Assembly: GCA_905116865.2 (NCBI GenBank)
Contig: CAJHNH020004535.1
Location: 1 to 64,000 of the forward strand
Direction of reading: 5' to 3'
DNA length: 64,000 nucleotides
From: Candidula unifasciata
Taxonomy: Eukaryota > Mollusca > Gastropoda > Stylommatophora > Geomitridae
The notes under the pieces are model-generated. The model was not told the origin of the DNA, searched no databases, and saw only the letters and a list, made by a program, of their open reading frames with translations. The position numbers were made by a program, and so were the translations under genes. The stretch's first letter is position 1; the number at the start of each line of letters is the position of its first letter. This document shows positions 36,401 through 51,400 of the stretch, one piece after another.

Positions 36401-39400
36401 GACCATCCAGAAAGTAATGGCAAACTACTGAACATAAAATTGCCTAGTGAAATCACAAACCGATAAAAAATGACGGGGTTGGTTCTGCAACATCCTGGAA
36501 AGGATACCGCTAACTTGCTTTTTTATTGACCCCACTCAATACCATGGTCAATCTCTCCTTCATTAGGATGATTTCAAAGACCCTGGAGTACCACTGCCTC
36601 TATCCCAGACCTCGGTAGCTGAGAAAAGACTATGAGTGGATGAACACATGCAATAACAGCCAGTGGTGACCACTTACAAAACAGCTGTCGAATGCGCCGG
36701 GCTCCCAGTCCAACAAACATTTCATCAAACTCTGACCCAGAAGCATGAAAGAATGGAACACCAGCTTCACCTAGAGAACAGACAACAGGTGACAGATGTT
36801 AAAACAAGCCATATACTGAGACCATTTGCTAAATATAAATAATCCAACCCTACTTCGACGACATACGAGAGCTAATATAATAAGCTCTAGTTATAATCTT
36901 TACTTGGGTCCATCTAGGCAACAATTCAACATCACAGCATTCCGGACATGCCAACATCAGCTCTGTCTCCTCCTTAACAGCCAGCTAAGTCTCCATTCTG
37001 ATGGTACCTGTCATTTGGTTCAATGCTCATCCCCCCCCCCCCCCCCCCCCCCCCCCCGAGTCTCGACTGGCTCCCAGAGTCAGCAGGCACCCCCAGCTGC
37101 ATTCATTCTCTCCTGGTACAGGTATTTTAATAACTTCTATTTTACTTGTTACAATGTTCCTGGCATATTTTGGCAACTAGCCATATGTGAAGCCAAACTT
37201 AAATACAGCAGTAGACAGTGCAAAAGTGTTAAAAAAGTAGTTTAATAACAAATCCACTGAACATGGCAAATCGAATGAAGACATTAACATCCAATGCAGT
37301 CAGGCAAACCAATTATTGGAACAGCAAGTCCCCTCCTCCACAATTTAAGACAGTCCCAACCAGCAAAGAGACATCTCATATAAAGCATATTTATCCGACC
37401 CTATAATATTATTGCCAGGCATGGTCAGTCTCATGAACAGAGAGATAAAAAAAAAATTAGTTACAGAAATGAGAAATCTGAGAAAAGCTGTGGGAATAAC
37501 CAGAAGAGAACAAATCTAGGAATGAGGATACACAAGAAAAAGCTGGCATAGAACAAATATTACACAGAAAAAAATCACACACAAAAATCATATGCCCATT
37601 TAGAATGCCACGTGCTGTCATGCAATACAATACAATACACAGGTGGAGAGGACAAGAGTGCTGCTGAACAAGAGCAACATGGAAGATAGCTTTAGAGCAA
37701 GAAACAGAACTCTGCATCTTCCCACACCCAAGCCAGTTAATCTGCCCCTCAATCTGTCCATTTAAAACGATTCTTCTTCCTATCTCCCCCTCCATTTCTC
37801 CATTTATACAATCTTCATCTATCATTATTTCTTCCCTGCAATCTCCATTTCCAAGATTAATCTTCCCATTTCCCACTTGTAAGTGCAGCAACATTTTGCT
37901 TTCATTGGCTCCAACTACAAGAGAACTCACCAGCAACTGCCCTAGCAAGCAGAGTTTTGCCAACTCCTGGAGGACCCACAAGTAAAACACCTGTGAAGTA
38001 ATAACAATATCATCTTTATGTAACCAAATAATATTGATATGCATATATCAGAGAAGGACCATGCTGCATGGACAAAACATGGTCTCTAAAAAATACTGGT
38101 CAGGCTTTGTGCTAGGGAAGGAGCTTCATCCTCGCAGTTGGTTTCTAAAACAAATTAAAACGGGACTGAAGAACACAGGTATTGAGATGGACTACAGGAT
38201 GCCACAGTCGGCTCTGTGGCTAAGTCGATGCGAACGCTTCGTAATGCCGAGATGCCAGGTTCGATCCCAGCGGCGGGCCATGCACCTTGCGTTGGTTTCG
38301 ACAGTGGTATAAAGAAAGCCGACCGTCCAGAAAGCAATGGTAAACTACTGGACGTAAATTTGCCTAGAAAAACCACATAACAGCCAGGGGCTGTTGGGAT
38401 TGGTTCTGCAACGTCCTGTAAAGGATACGCAACTAACCTAACAGGATGCCACAGTTCACACTGTATGAAGGGGGGAAATTAGGACGGGAATGAATACATA
38501 GAAAATGACTAGACAGGTTCAGATCTGAATATTGAGATGAAACCTGTCAAATGCACGTGACAGCAACAACAGTCCAGAAATTCCAGGCATTTATGCACTT
38601 GTGAAAGATTCTTCTTCCTGCGAGCTGGTTTTGCTAATCACATTACTCATCGCCATGCACTGTCATTCACATGTTTCCCTACAACACAACGGAACATTAC
38701 TGGTACAGCTCCAGGTACCTGTCGTCACAGTACACTCCCTAAAGGTTTATGATTGTAGATAGTAATTAAAGGGTGACCAAAGCAGGACGGTAACCAAAGC
38801 AGCAGAACCACCAAAGTAGAAGAGTGACCAAAGTTGGAAGTTGAGGAGTAGAAGAACAACCAAAGTAGCAGGGTGAGCAGTATGAGGGTGGCCAAAGTAG
38901 GAGGGTGACCTAAGTAGAAAGGTCAGCTGTAGGATGACCCATCATTATCCCCTTAACAAGCATGTTGTCCAATGCAACTAATTATGGGCTTGCTGAAAGC
39001 AGATTTCATGAGCTGAAAGGTGCAGATATCATAGCTAACTGTAAACTGCAAATCTGTAAATTTGCAGGGAAAATGCAGAAGAAGACTTCTTTTTCGCTAT
39101 ATGACGTTTAAGTCCAGACATGTGTCACTTGTGTTATCAAATATATCAGACACAAATGCTTCTCCATGCCTTTATATTAGGTTGGACCTGACATGATATA
39201 AACTAACTCAGAATTCTACACTGTAATGCTAAGGAAATAATGAGATGGTTCTACCTTTAGGCAGCTTAGCCCCAAGTGAAGTGTATTTTTCTGGATCTCG
39301 GAGAAAGTTGACAATATCCTGCAATTCTTGTTTGGCTTCTGCTGCCTGCAACAAGGAAACACTTTTTGCACAAAACCAAACAAAAAAATCTATGTTCATT

Positions 39401-42400
39401 CATCTGTTCCACATACCTGCAGCCTAAATTCCATTTATGGCTGAAATAATGAAGTCAGCATTTGGAAAAGCTGCAAAAGCGAGGATGGAAGTGGAGGCAA
39501 TCACTGCAGCTCGGAATTGGATAGCAAGTTACCAGAGGAATTATTGTCTGATTCTCAGTTGGCCTTTGAACCTTTTGAAGGCCGACTGAGAATCAGACAA
39601 TAATTCCTCTGGTAACTTGCTATCCAATTCCGAGCTGCAGTGATTGCCTCCACTTCCATCCTCGTGCGTGTAGATAAAAAAAGCTCCATTCTGTTCTGCC
39701 ACAATTTTTCCCTTAATTCTAGCTGAAAATACCCAGCCAAATCTTACACCCCGATGAATAATGCCATCGGAGTACACTACTACATCATCTAGCCCAGCCT
39801 TTCCATCTACCAGTTGTACCTCTAATTCTGCCATACTGCTACACCACTCTCTACTTTCTCTTCCTAACGTGACAATGACCTGATGGAAACTGCTGTTGTG
39901 GGTGTTCGTGTCAACCCTTTCCTACCCCGTGTTTTTCCTTGACCGAGGCCCCCATCTCGATATCTTCAGCTAGTGCCATCTAATGCAACAGCAAAGGTTA
40001 GGATTACCTTGCATGAGTTTGTTGAAGGCCTATGCTCCATTGGAAGATAAACAACAGAAAAAAATATATATATGGAGAAGAGATATTTGAGAGGGGGAAA
40101 AATGCACAGGTTGAACTGCATGCAATGGCACAGAATATGACAACTTGACGCATGGCAAGACTGAGGGATTTGGCCACCATCACAGATAAGGGGCAAAAGA
40201 ATAAGAAGGCTGTTCTGGATGTAGATTACGCTGTTATTCTTCAATTATTCCTTTCTTTCTTTTTTCTTTCCTAACTAGCTTCTGCATTCTGAAATTCCTG
40301 AGAAAGTAATGCTAGCAGAGAAGCTTCTACCTGTGAGAGGACTTTGTTTGATCTTACCTCTACCTTCTCAAAGAGAACAGATGCTGCTTCATCATACATA
40401 TATACACACACATAAAATGCCTAGCAGAAAATTCAGCTGTAAAATAATGAAAACACACACAGACAGCTGCTTGGACAAGGACTGGGTCTCACCCCTTTGA
40501 CGTCGGCAAACGTAACATTGACATCTTCTGCATTGACTTCGTACGTAATACTGTTAAGAAAGCCCAGTGATCCTCCTGTAAGACAAACATTGTACAGGAT
40601 GGTGTTACTGCAGATGTGCTCATTACCATGACTACAGGTAACCCATAGAAACAAAATGCTGGCTCAAGTTGCATCTTTCTTCCCATCTCTGCTTCGTCCC
40701 TATTCACCCTGTACAACTGCAGTAATTTATTTCTTCACTTCCCCAGTTACCTCAGCAAGATGTTGGCAACAGACTGAGAGATTTTCTGTGTGCCCCTACA
40801 TCATGCACCAAGTAAGTATTTATTTCTCTCAGATTTTTGTTGTTTTTGATGCTACTTGTTCAATAGTTTTTCTGGTCTTTCTTTTGCTGCGCTCATTATA
40901 TTTCTTCAGCCTGGCTCTCTGCAGCGGTTAATATAAGGACATTCTTGTCAGATGGCCAAATCATCCTATTTGTTGCTCTTCTATAAACTGGATGACCACT
41001 ATCAGTGCTAGTCTTCTTCAAATCTCTGCATTTTTACTTTTAGCCTTTCTTGATATTTCAGCTTTTCTGTGACATCTCATTATTGTTCCCCCTCAACAGT
41101 GATAGTAAGAATACACGTTTGATGATAATGAAGATTTCAAAGGTGCTTTTAAATACTGTGGTGTAATTGAAGCTGTCTTTAATGACAGTATTTTTGCTCT
41201 TTCTATTCCTGATGCTAAACATTATCATAACCAACAATACACAGTGTGCAGACCACATCACTGAATAATAAAACATGTCAAATTGTGCAATACTGACATG
41301 TATTTGACTGCGAAACATGTGGTATGAGATGTCCAGTTCCCTTACCCATAAATTCCCTAGAAAATTATGGAAATTATCTGGCACCTATTTTATTAGGTTG
41401 AGTTTGGCTCAGAGCTGTAAAAAAAAATCTGGCTAAGTCTGTGGGTTGAGCCCAAGCATTTTCTAGACAGGCAAGTGCAACAACTTCTGCTACCACAATG
41501 GTAATGTTAGATATAAAAGGCACAACACTATGAATCTTTATGGAGGTCATGGCAGTCACCAAGGCAATACCATGGGTGGAGCTAATATTCCCCTGCACAT
41601 GCTTTCTCAGCGACTCAAGGAGTATGCTCACGTAAACAAGAGATGGGCTGGGCCCAAAGACAGTGGTTGGTGTCTCTGTGGCAGTCTGGAATGGCAAAGA
41701 TCAGTTTCATTTTTGTGACAGGGCATGCAGGCGTGCAAGAGAATGAGCAAGCTGACAGATGTGCAGTTAAGGCCACTATGAAGGCTGGATGAGCCATGGA
41801 TCAGGCTGATAAACTGACTGCTCTATGAGGGGACGTTTGTGAAAACCAAGTGATAGTTAATCTGCAACCATAACAGATTTAAGAATAGAGAGTTAAAAGC
41901 AACAGACACTATGCAACAAGTACCAAAGAATAATAAAAAACCAACAGAACGGTGTCATTAGCCACTTCACACTGCAGGATTTACTAAGGAGGGAATCTGA
42001 GTACTTATGGATAGAATGGTTCAAAGTGTAATGAGGATAATCTGTCAACTTTCTTCTTCTTTTGTCATCTCACCAGGCTGTAGCCCAGTGTCATATTTTT
42101 CTGCATTTGTCTTGCACTTCTTGGGCAATGAATTTGCTCATCATTTTACAGGTTTAAGCTGAATCATTTATTCATCGCATTCTTGGTCTTTCCTTGAATT
42201 CCTCTCAGATATTCTGCATTAAAATTCTCATTTGCAGTTTAGTTTGGCTGCATTCTCACTAGATGGCCGAACCATTTCATTCTTTGTCTGTCAATTCAGA
42301 CAGTGTTATTCAAACTTTCTCTCTAATGCTGGTGTTCATAACCCTGTCCCTTCTTGTGTTATCTGTGACTTTACCGAGACACCGCGTTTCAAAGGTAGTT

Positions 42401-45400
42401 ATTTTATGTTCTAGTCCCCTATTCACTGTCAATATTTGGCACTGATAGCATAAAGTAGTGATGCAGAATCGATTAATTATTAGCCGTTTTGTCGGAAGGG
42501 AGACACTCAGGTGTCTTAGCACTTGCTTTCCCCACCCTGGCTTCTTGAATTCTACCAGTTCTGTTTGTATGTCTCCCATTCCAATGATCTTTCAAGTAGC
42601 CATCCTAAACATTGTTCTATCTTGTTGTCCTTACAGTTTCAGTCCTGTATCCGCAAGAGTTTGTCATAATTAACTAATGAACAATAATGAGAAACACTCA
42701 CCAGGCTTGATGGAAATGTTGGAGGAAAACAGTTGCACTACCAGCCATATTGTTAAAGCCAAGAAAATAAAACTTCTGAAAGTAAAGTGGGAAAAACCAG
42801 CCATGAATGTCAACCATTATGAGAGAAAAAAAAATTGCTGTCATAATAAATTCATAAAGGACCATTAGCAATAAATAATATTAATGGCAAAGGGGACACT
42901 ATTAAAATACACATAACCTGCCACCAGGATATATGCGGCGGCACTCCATGCATCTGCTTCTTGCCAGTATCTGCTAGTTCCGTGCTAGGATTTTTCAAGT
43001 TTAATTTTTGAATGCCATGCATACAATTGTTTAGTCTTCATTTTTCTTCTGACACTGCTGTCTTGTTTTATTTTGTTGTTGCAATTAATAGCTCCAGCGA
43101 TTAACCAATGAGAATCTCCCAAACACCTGCACTCCAAAGCCAATGACAGAGCATAAAACTGAAGGTTGGGCAAATGACATCAGCTTGGAGATCCTATGAA
43201 TAATTATGAAACAAAAGATTCAGTACAGATGTGTGTCACAACTGACCTATGAATAATTATGAAACAAGAGATTCAGTACAGACATGTGTCACAACTGACC
43301 TATGAATAATTTTGACACAAGAGATTCAGTACAGACGTGTGTCACAACTGACCAATGAATAATTTTGACACAAGAGATTCAGTTCAGACATGTGTCACTA
43401 CTGACCTATGAATAATTATGACACAAGAGATTCAGTACAGACGTGTGTCACAACAGATCTATGAATAATTATGAAACAAGAGATTCAGTACAGACATTTG
43501 TCACAACAGATCTATGAATAATTATGAAACAAGAGATTCAGTACAGACATTTGTCACAACTGACCTATGAATAATTATGAAACAAGAAATTCAGTACAAA
43601 AATGTGTCACAACTGACCTATGAATAATTATGAAACAAGAGATTCAGTACAGACATGTGTCACAACTGAACTATGAATAATTATGAAACAAGAGATTCAG
43701 TACAGACATGTGTCACAGCTGACCTATGAATAATTATGAAACAAGAGATTCAGTACAGACATGTGTCACAGCTGACCTATGAATAATTATGTCACAAGAG
43801 ATTCAGTACAGACATGTGTCACAACTGACCAATGAATAATTATGAAACAAGAGATTCAGTACAGACATGTGTCACAACTGACCTATGAATAATTATGACA
43901 CAAGAGATTCAGTACAAAAATGTGTCACAACTGACCTCAGATTAGACCACCTCTTCTTTGTGTTTTCTTCTCTTGCCTTGTAACCTTCAGCAAAAGCAAC
44001 CTTCAGTTTCCTTTCCACCTCAGGGTCAGGATCAGAAAGAGACTTGACTGCTCCAGATAAAGTGGACAAGCCTGGTGCTGACTTGACACCAAGAGACTGC
44101 TGGCTGGCCTGTGTTTCCAATTGAAATCATGACTGATTGCAGACAAATAATACACTTAAACTCTCTCAGCACCAAACACCTCATTCTTGTATTCACATTA
44201 CTAGCCTACAGAAAGTATACTCTTCTGAACTTATTCTTACATTGTTCTTCATTTTAGTTTTAAGCGCTCTGGGTGTCCAGGAGGATACAAGCTTCTGGTT
44301 CTTGGCTCTTCTGGCCATCTTGACCATACTGTCGTTAAAGTGCTTGATTATTTTCTTTCTAATCTTTCCACCTCATTTTAGTCCATCTGTGGCTTTAGAT
44401 AGCTCTTTTTTGGCAAATGCCTTATTGTATGACAAGGTGTCTCTCTAAGTGGGTATACAATTTTATTAGTTATAAGTGAATTCTGGTTCTAGGATGACTT
44501 TTTCTTGAATGATCTTACTCCTAATCTTATCTCTTCTGATCACTCCTGCAGCCTTTCTCAGGCACCTCACTTCCATGGTTACTATTGCCTCTGCATTGCT
44601 GTGACCATCCATGGCAGTGGTGATCTAGAGACAGTTGCGTATCCTTTACAGGACGTTGCAGAACCAACCGCAGCATTTTTTGGCTGTTGTAGTTTTCGTA
44701 GACAAATTTCACGTTTAGTAGTTCGCCAATGCTCCTGAACAGTCAGCTCTCGGTACCACTTTCAAAACCAACACAACACAAAACTGCCCACAGCTGGGAT
44801 CAAATCCGACACCCCAGCATTACATGGCTTGTTCTTAATACTTAAGCCACAGACACCGACAGTGGTGTTCTAGCAGTCCTTATTGTGTGTTAAGCTTTAT
44901 ACACTAGATGTTAATTTCTTCATCTCACATGCTGTAGAAAATATTCCTGCAGTGGTAGGATTCAATTTTTCCAACTAGCACAGTTCTGGGAATCAACCTA
45001 GTTTAATTAAATGGCCCCAAAAAAACAAAAACAAAAGAGAAGAAACAAACATAAGACAACCCTACCTCATATCATATTCTACAACTTGTGACAGCCTAAT
45101 ACTAAACAGACTGAAGACAATCTCTGTCAGGCACACACTCAGCTAACAACACCCACAACAAGAAATGATAACAATCATGTTTAGACTGAAGTAGACAACT
45201 ATAACATGAAGTCTGTATCAACCATAATACTTTTCTTTTCTTCCTGCTACCAGCGTAATAAAGAAGAAAAAAAAATCTACAATAGTCTTCTATTTCTTCT
45301 TCTTCCTGGCGTTCACTGACTAAACTTTGGCAGAAATTCCTGGTTGTTCATCCACTTCTGGACTTTGGTTTGTTCCAGAACTTGAGTTTCACATGCATAT

Positions 45401-48400
45401 CCATTTTACAAAAGTGACTTATTTGTAGGCAGACTGTTGGCGCCCTGTCTCTCAGGCATATGCACTCAGACGGAGAAGGAAGCACCCCTTGCAAGATGCT
45501 TGTTAGGGGAACAGTGGGTCTATTCTCTTATCCCCTGAGCCCAGAACCCACACTGGGAAACCATGATACTAAAACTAGAAATGTCAACAAAGATACTAAG
45601 ATATCAAACTATAGATACTAACTCAGAAAGAAACAACAATCATACAAAGATTGCAACAGACAACAATCATATAAAGACAGAACAATAATACTAAGACAGT
45701 ATCAATAATGATACAAAGACATGCAATCTCAACAATGATATTTAAGAAGGTGTCAACAATGATACTAAGACAGACAATGCCACAATGAGGCACATTACAT
45801 TCTTGTTGGACCGGCTGCCAAAGAAGTCCTGCACGTTGTCTATCAGTGACTCCTGGTGCTCTCGCCGAGGCCGAACACCAACCCCAGTGTGTCTCTCTGA
45901 CCGATGTGTCTTGAAACCTCTCAGCTGCACATCTGCCACAGAACATCACCAGACATATTACAGAAAACACTGCACTTTTATTTATACATGAGAACTTTTA
46001 TTTATACCACAGAAACTTTAGTTATACTACTGCACTTTTATTTATTCATTAGAAATTTTATTTATACCACATAAATTTTGGTTATACCACTGCACTTTTA
46101 TTTATACATTAAAACTTGTGTTTATACCACTGCACTTTTAGCTACACCACTGCATTTTTATGTATACCACTGCATTTTTATTTATACATTAAAACTTTTG
46201 TTTATACCACTGCACTTTTATTTATACTACTGCACTTTTATTTATACTACTGCACTTTTAGTTATACCAATGCCCTTTTATTTATACCACTGCCCTTTTA
46301 GTCACACCACTGCACTTTTTTTTAAAAATACCATTGCACTTTTAAGTTACATCACTGCACTTTTAGTTATACCACTGCCCTTTTAGCTATACCACTACAC
46401 TTTGTTTACACGACTGAACTTTTAGTTATACCACTGAACTTTCAGTTATACCACTGAACTTTTAGTTATACCACTGAACTTTTATTATTTATACATCTGT
46501 AATTACCTAATGAGAGGAGCATGTAATCAAGTATGTGGAACACAGGATTTTTTTTTGGCTGGAAACAGAAATAAATTCTAAACTTGCACAGTTCATGGTA
46601 ACTGCTCTAGCCATGCCACTATAAATCCTAAGGCAAACAATTATCACCTCCCCTCCTGACACCCTCCTATACCCTAAAAAAAGGTACCAAAAAGGCAGTT
46701 TTATTACTTTATGACCCAAGATTCATTAAAAGTTATCAATACAACTCTATCTAATAGGTAATCCCATTGTGATTAAAACAACTTATTCATGACTCATAAA
46801 GGGGGTGGGGGGATGCACACATGAGCATATGTGCATGTGAGCGCACGTGTGTGCATATGTGTGTGTGTGTGTGTGTGTGTGGGGGGGGTAGTGCATTATG
46901 GCCAGTTCTGTCCCTAATCAGTTACCCTTCCCTATCAATTCCCACAACCTGGGAACAATGTCTGGTAGTCTCATATCTGTGAGGTTGGACTGGCCACAAA
47001 ACAATAACCTTGTCTCTCTATTGGATTAAAACCAAACTTCCTGACCAGGCCCAATTGTAAGGGAAAAACAGAAAAGACCCACGCGGTCTTACAAGAATGT
47101 CACAAGAGTTAAATAATTGGAGATGTCTCCTTTTAAATCAGAGTGCATCTGCTTAAGAGGTGAGGAACCAACAGCATACAAATAAGACTGATCTGTCAAA
47201 CGGATATGCACGCAAAACTTAGGTTCTGGAACAAGACTGAAGTCCAGAAGTGGATGAACAATCAGAATTGTCTGCCAGAATTTACAACTGGTAAATTCAA
47301 ATGAGTAGAACAAGAACTCACACCATTGTCATACTAGACAGATACACCAACCACAACAGCACTTGCCCCTTAGTTATATATGTGCAACTGTGAAACAAAA
47401 ATCACACAACCATTTAAAATCAGGCCTTTTTGCACGGTACCAGCCTTTTTTTTAAGGCACAATATTTCCAATGCTACTGCAGAAGAGACACTTTGTGTTG
47501 AGCACCTGCACCTTATTAAGACACTGTGCTGAGCATTTGCACCTTTTTTAGACACTTTGTGTTGATCATTTGCACCTTATTTAGACATTGTGCTGAGCAT
47601 TTGCACCTTATTTAGACACATTGTGCTGATCTGAGCATTTGCACCTTATTTAGACACTTTGTGCTGAGCATTTGCACCTTATTTAGACACTTTGTGCTGA
47701 GCATTTGCACCTTATTTAGACACTTTGTGCTGAGCATTTGCACCTTATTAAGACACTTTGTGCTGAGCATTTGCACCTTATTAAGACACTTTGTGCTGAG
47801 CATTTGCACCTTATTAAGACACTTTGTGCTGAGCATTTGCACCTTATTTAGACACTTTGTGCTGAGCATTTGCACCTTATTTAGACACTTTGTGCTGAGC
47901 ATTTGCACCTTATTTAGACACTTTGTGCTGAGCATTTGCACCTTATTTAGACACTTTGTGCTGAGCATTTGCACCTTATTAAGACACTTTGTGCTGAGCA
48001 TTTGCACCTTATTAAGACACTTTGTGCTGAGCATTTGCACCTTATTAAGACACTTTGTGCTGAGCATTTTCACCTTATTTAGACACTTTGTGCTGAGCAT
48101 TTGCACCTTATTTAGACACTTTGTGCTGAGCATTTGCACCTTATTTAGACATATTGTGCTGAGCATTTGCACCTTATTTAGACACTTTGTGCTGAGCATT
48201 TGCACCTTATTTAGACACTTTTAGGTGAGCACCAGCACTTTTTTTTTCTACAAAACAAAAAAGCAACAAAGCAAAAAGCCCTGGTTACAGTGAATTAACA
48301 CAAACTTTATGAATTCAAAACAGTTATACATGTATTCTGTAACTACTCAATGAAAAGTTAAGACTAGTCACAGCTTCATATATCATGCAGGTAGTCGAGA

Positions 48401-51400
48401 ACTGGCTACATCTGTCTACAAGGGAATGTTTACAAAACTGGGTTAAACTTATCTGGATAACAAAGAACAAGTGACCGACGAGCAGCAGAAATGCAAAAGA
48501 ACTCACCATAAAATGATGAGCTGGAAGACAACAAGGATTAACAAAAACAAATAACCAGTAAGATATTCTAGACTCTGGCTAGAGAAATAAACAAACAATG
48601 TTTCAACTGATAAACAAATTTGGGCATCGACTTTCTCGAGTGACCAGACAGGTTTTGAGGTGAGATTATAAGAAAACAACTGACTGTGTGAGTGGACAAG
48701 TGATGTCAAAATTCTCCTGAATAAAGGATCCTGTGCTGCTGTCCGCATGATGGATACCCCTGCAGGATGCTCCACGTTCAAGTGTGCTTGCGAAAATCCT
48801 GAAACAACAAACAATGATGTAGGTCAAAATTATTGCAGCAAAAATATAATAGATTTGTTTACGTATTTCAAATATCTACTTCTAGAAGGAACAAACATAA
48901 CCATTAGGAAAACATTACAACAAATTGAAATCTGGCGCTCAGGTAAATGTTAATAATTTTCAAGTAAAAAGAACTGACTAAAAAATTAAAAGGATAAATT
49001 TTGGATTGAAGTAGCCGCAAATAAAAAGTATTCCATGCAACTTAAACATGTCTAGCATCAAGTAACATCAATAATGTTCTGCAGATTAGAATATCTATCT
49101 AGTCAACATCACTCTACAATTATGAAACAAAAAATTAGATTTTAAACTAATATGAAATGACCACAGCAGACTGTTAGAATGCAGAGTGACCTGGATTAAA
49201 ACCTAGCTGATGTGTCTTTGTCTTGATGTGCTAGAGAGGCTTCTCCCTTCCAATGATCCCCAGATATGGTGACAGTAGTGCAGCTATAGAAAGGGTCTTC
49301 CATGTTAGGAAGTCAAAGACAAACACTCATGCACTCTGGCCATTCCCTCGTGTGTTCTGTAGCCCTCCAGCTAAGAGTTCCTTTACTGATGATGTCAGCT
49401 GCAACCTCATTAAAAGTCCCGTTGTTCATTTCACCTGCCCATTGAAAACCATCCAGGCCCTTTGCCTACTTCCCCCTGAATCACTTTCAATGTAAGGATA
49501 CTCTGTTCCACTGCACACTGTCCACTTATTGCAGGGATCCCTCACTAGGTCTACTTTAGAGTGTAGCAGTTCAGCACCCAAAAGAATGGCAGCAGCCAGT
49601 CTATTTGCCTGTACAAAAGAACACAGAAATTCAACTGACATAAAGCCTATCTAATCTTTTTTCCCCCAAATCTCCAGCATGTCCCCCATATCTATATTTT
49701 CTTCTGAAGGTTTGCAGGTCACTCGCTAATTCTTCTACCCTAAGTGTGTAAGGATTACCTACCAGTACAACTACTAGCTGTTAGCAATGTGTATCCTATC
49801 CCAAATTTGCTTTTATCAACAAATACTGTTTTGCTGGAATCTCTCTCTAAGCTTATATCAGTAATTGTGTGATTCAATGTTTACTTCAATTCTGCAGGAA
49901 ATCCATGTTTCCAGTGAATCAAAAGGCGAGGAAAAGATGCTGAGGCTCAACGGGACACACTGATAAAACCTGATACAGCCGGGTCTACTCAAGTCAAACT
50001 CAGATATGTCGAATTTCGGTTAAGTCGACATGACCAGCTAAGTCCCGGCAATTTTCTCTATTGTGTGTGCTGTCTGGATAAGTAGAAATCCTGATAAGTG
50101 GAAGCATTTTCTTAGGTCCCTACGAATTCTACTTATCCAGACTCGACTATTAGCACAACTAACAAGCACAGACAGACATATACCGATCTGCACTCACAGA
50201 AAGAAGTAGAGAAAATTGAATAACAGTATAACTATAATGTCTCTGCACTAGAACCCAGTGACAAAAGAATAAAGGCAAACATAAATACACAGAGACAACA
50301 ACCAGAGAGAAGATGAAAAAATGGTAGGGATACTGGGCGAGCTGCTTCCGATTATCTTGCATCTAATTTTGTGCGAGATAGGAGGGTGATAACTGCAGCA
50401 ATGAACTTCGATGGCTTGGAATGCTGAAGAAGGAGAAGCAAAAGGAGGAGGAGGAGGATAAAATCAGCAAAGTCTAGATCACTAAGCTGCTCTGTCAGTC
50501 AATTTCTGGTGGTGGTTCTGTTTTCATAATCCAGCCTACTGTCAACATTCAGAAGATTATTGTACATTTTCTGCACAACTGGACTGCCTCTGTAAATCAT
50601 GTTTTACCGATGTTCTAACGGGATTCAAACACAGACACACAGATACAAACCTATTTTGTTTTCAAAAAATGTGCTAGCTGAGGTATGACACTGAGCCCAA
50701 TTCAAAGCACTATCCTTTTTCCGTGCTCGCTGGATGAGGGCTATAGTAGGGGTTGTTACATCCGTGTCTTTGAGTAGCGAGAATAAGTCAGTAACTTGTG
50801 ACAGCCCACACTGATGAATAGTAACACAAATATTCAAAATGAAATGTTTAGGTGTCTGTTGGTGTAAGGTGGTAATACTGTATATTTCTGTGAGTGCAGT
50901 GCAAACATTACAGACTTACGCAAATTATGCCATTATATAAAGATCCCTGGCACTATTCTGTGTCTATAACTCAAAGACATACAGTTAACACAACAAACTA
51001 GCTGGATATACATTTACAGGATATTGTACATCAACCCCAGCACTGTTGCATATTTCTGATTTTACATTCACTTTTCTACATCCAGTCCACTGCTTTCACA
51101 AATAAATGTCACAATAATGCAAAGCAGTCTGCGACTCAATCGCCTCATTGAAACTCAGGAATTATGAAACTATTCACAAGCCCAAGCCAGAGATGCCAAC
51201 ATACGACAAAACAGGCAATTGTTGACAACATGGCCAGTATATCAGCACAAAAATTCAAGGTCCTGTTTCCCCTGCCTTCAAGCATGTTAGGCATACAGTG
51301 CTGGCACCAGATTTGTTTTTATAGACCAATGGACATTTAAATTCTCAGGTCATTTCCTGGTACCCATTTAAAGGTGGCTCCACCTGGAAGCCAAAATACA

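Noticed and set aside
38215..38275. A tRNA gene on the plus strand
   Set aside because: The A- and B-box-like sequences belong to a SINE head: the same SINE body follows in several copies, target duplications flank it, and no clean cloverleaf is apparent.
47612..48224. Open frames of about 190 codons on both strands
   Set aside because: A 33-bp array with unit length divisible by three; no gene features.
48503..48624. Continuation of YME1L exon 4 with a hydrophobic stretch ([15 protein letters not shown])
   Set aside because: Extending the exon gives no in-phase donor with good consensus before the stop and would add a second membrane helix not expected in YME1L; treated as intron, though a variant transcript cannot be excluded.
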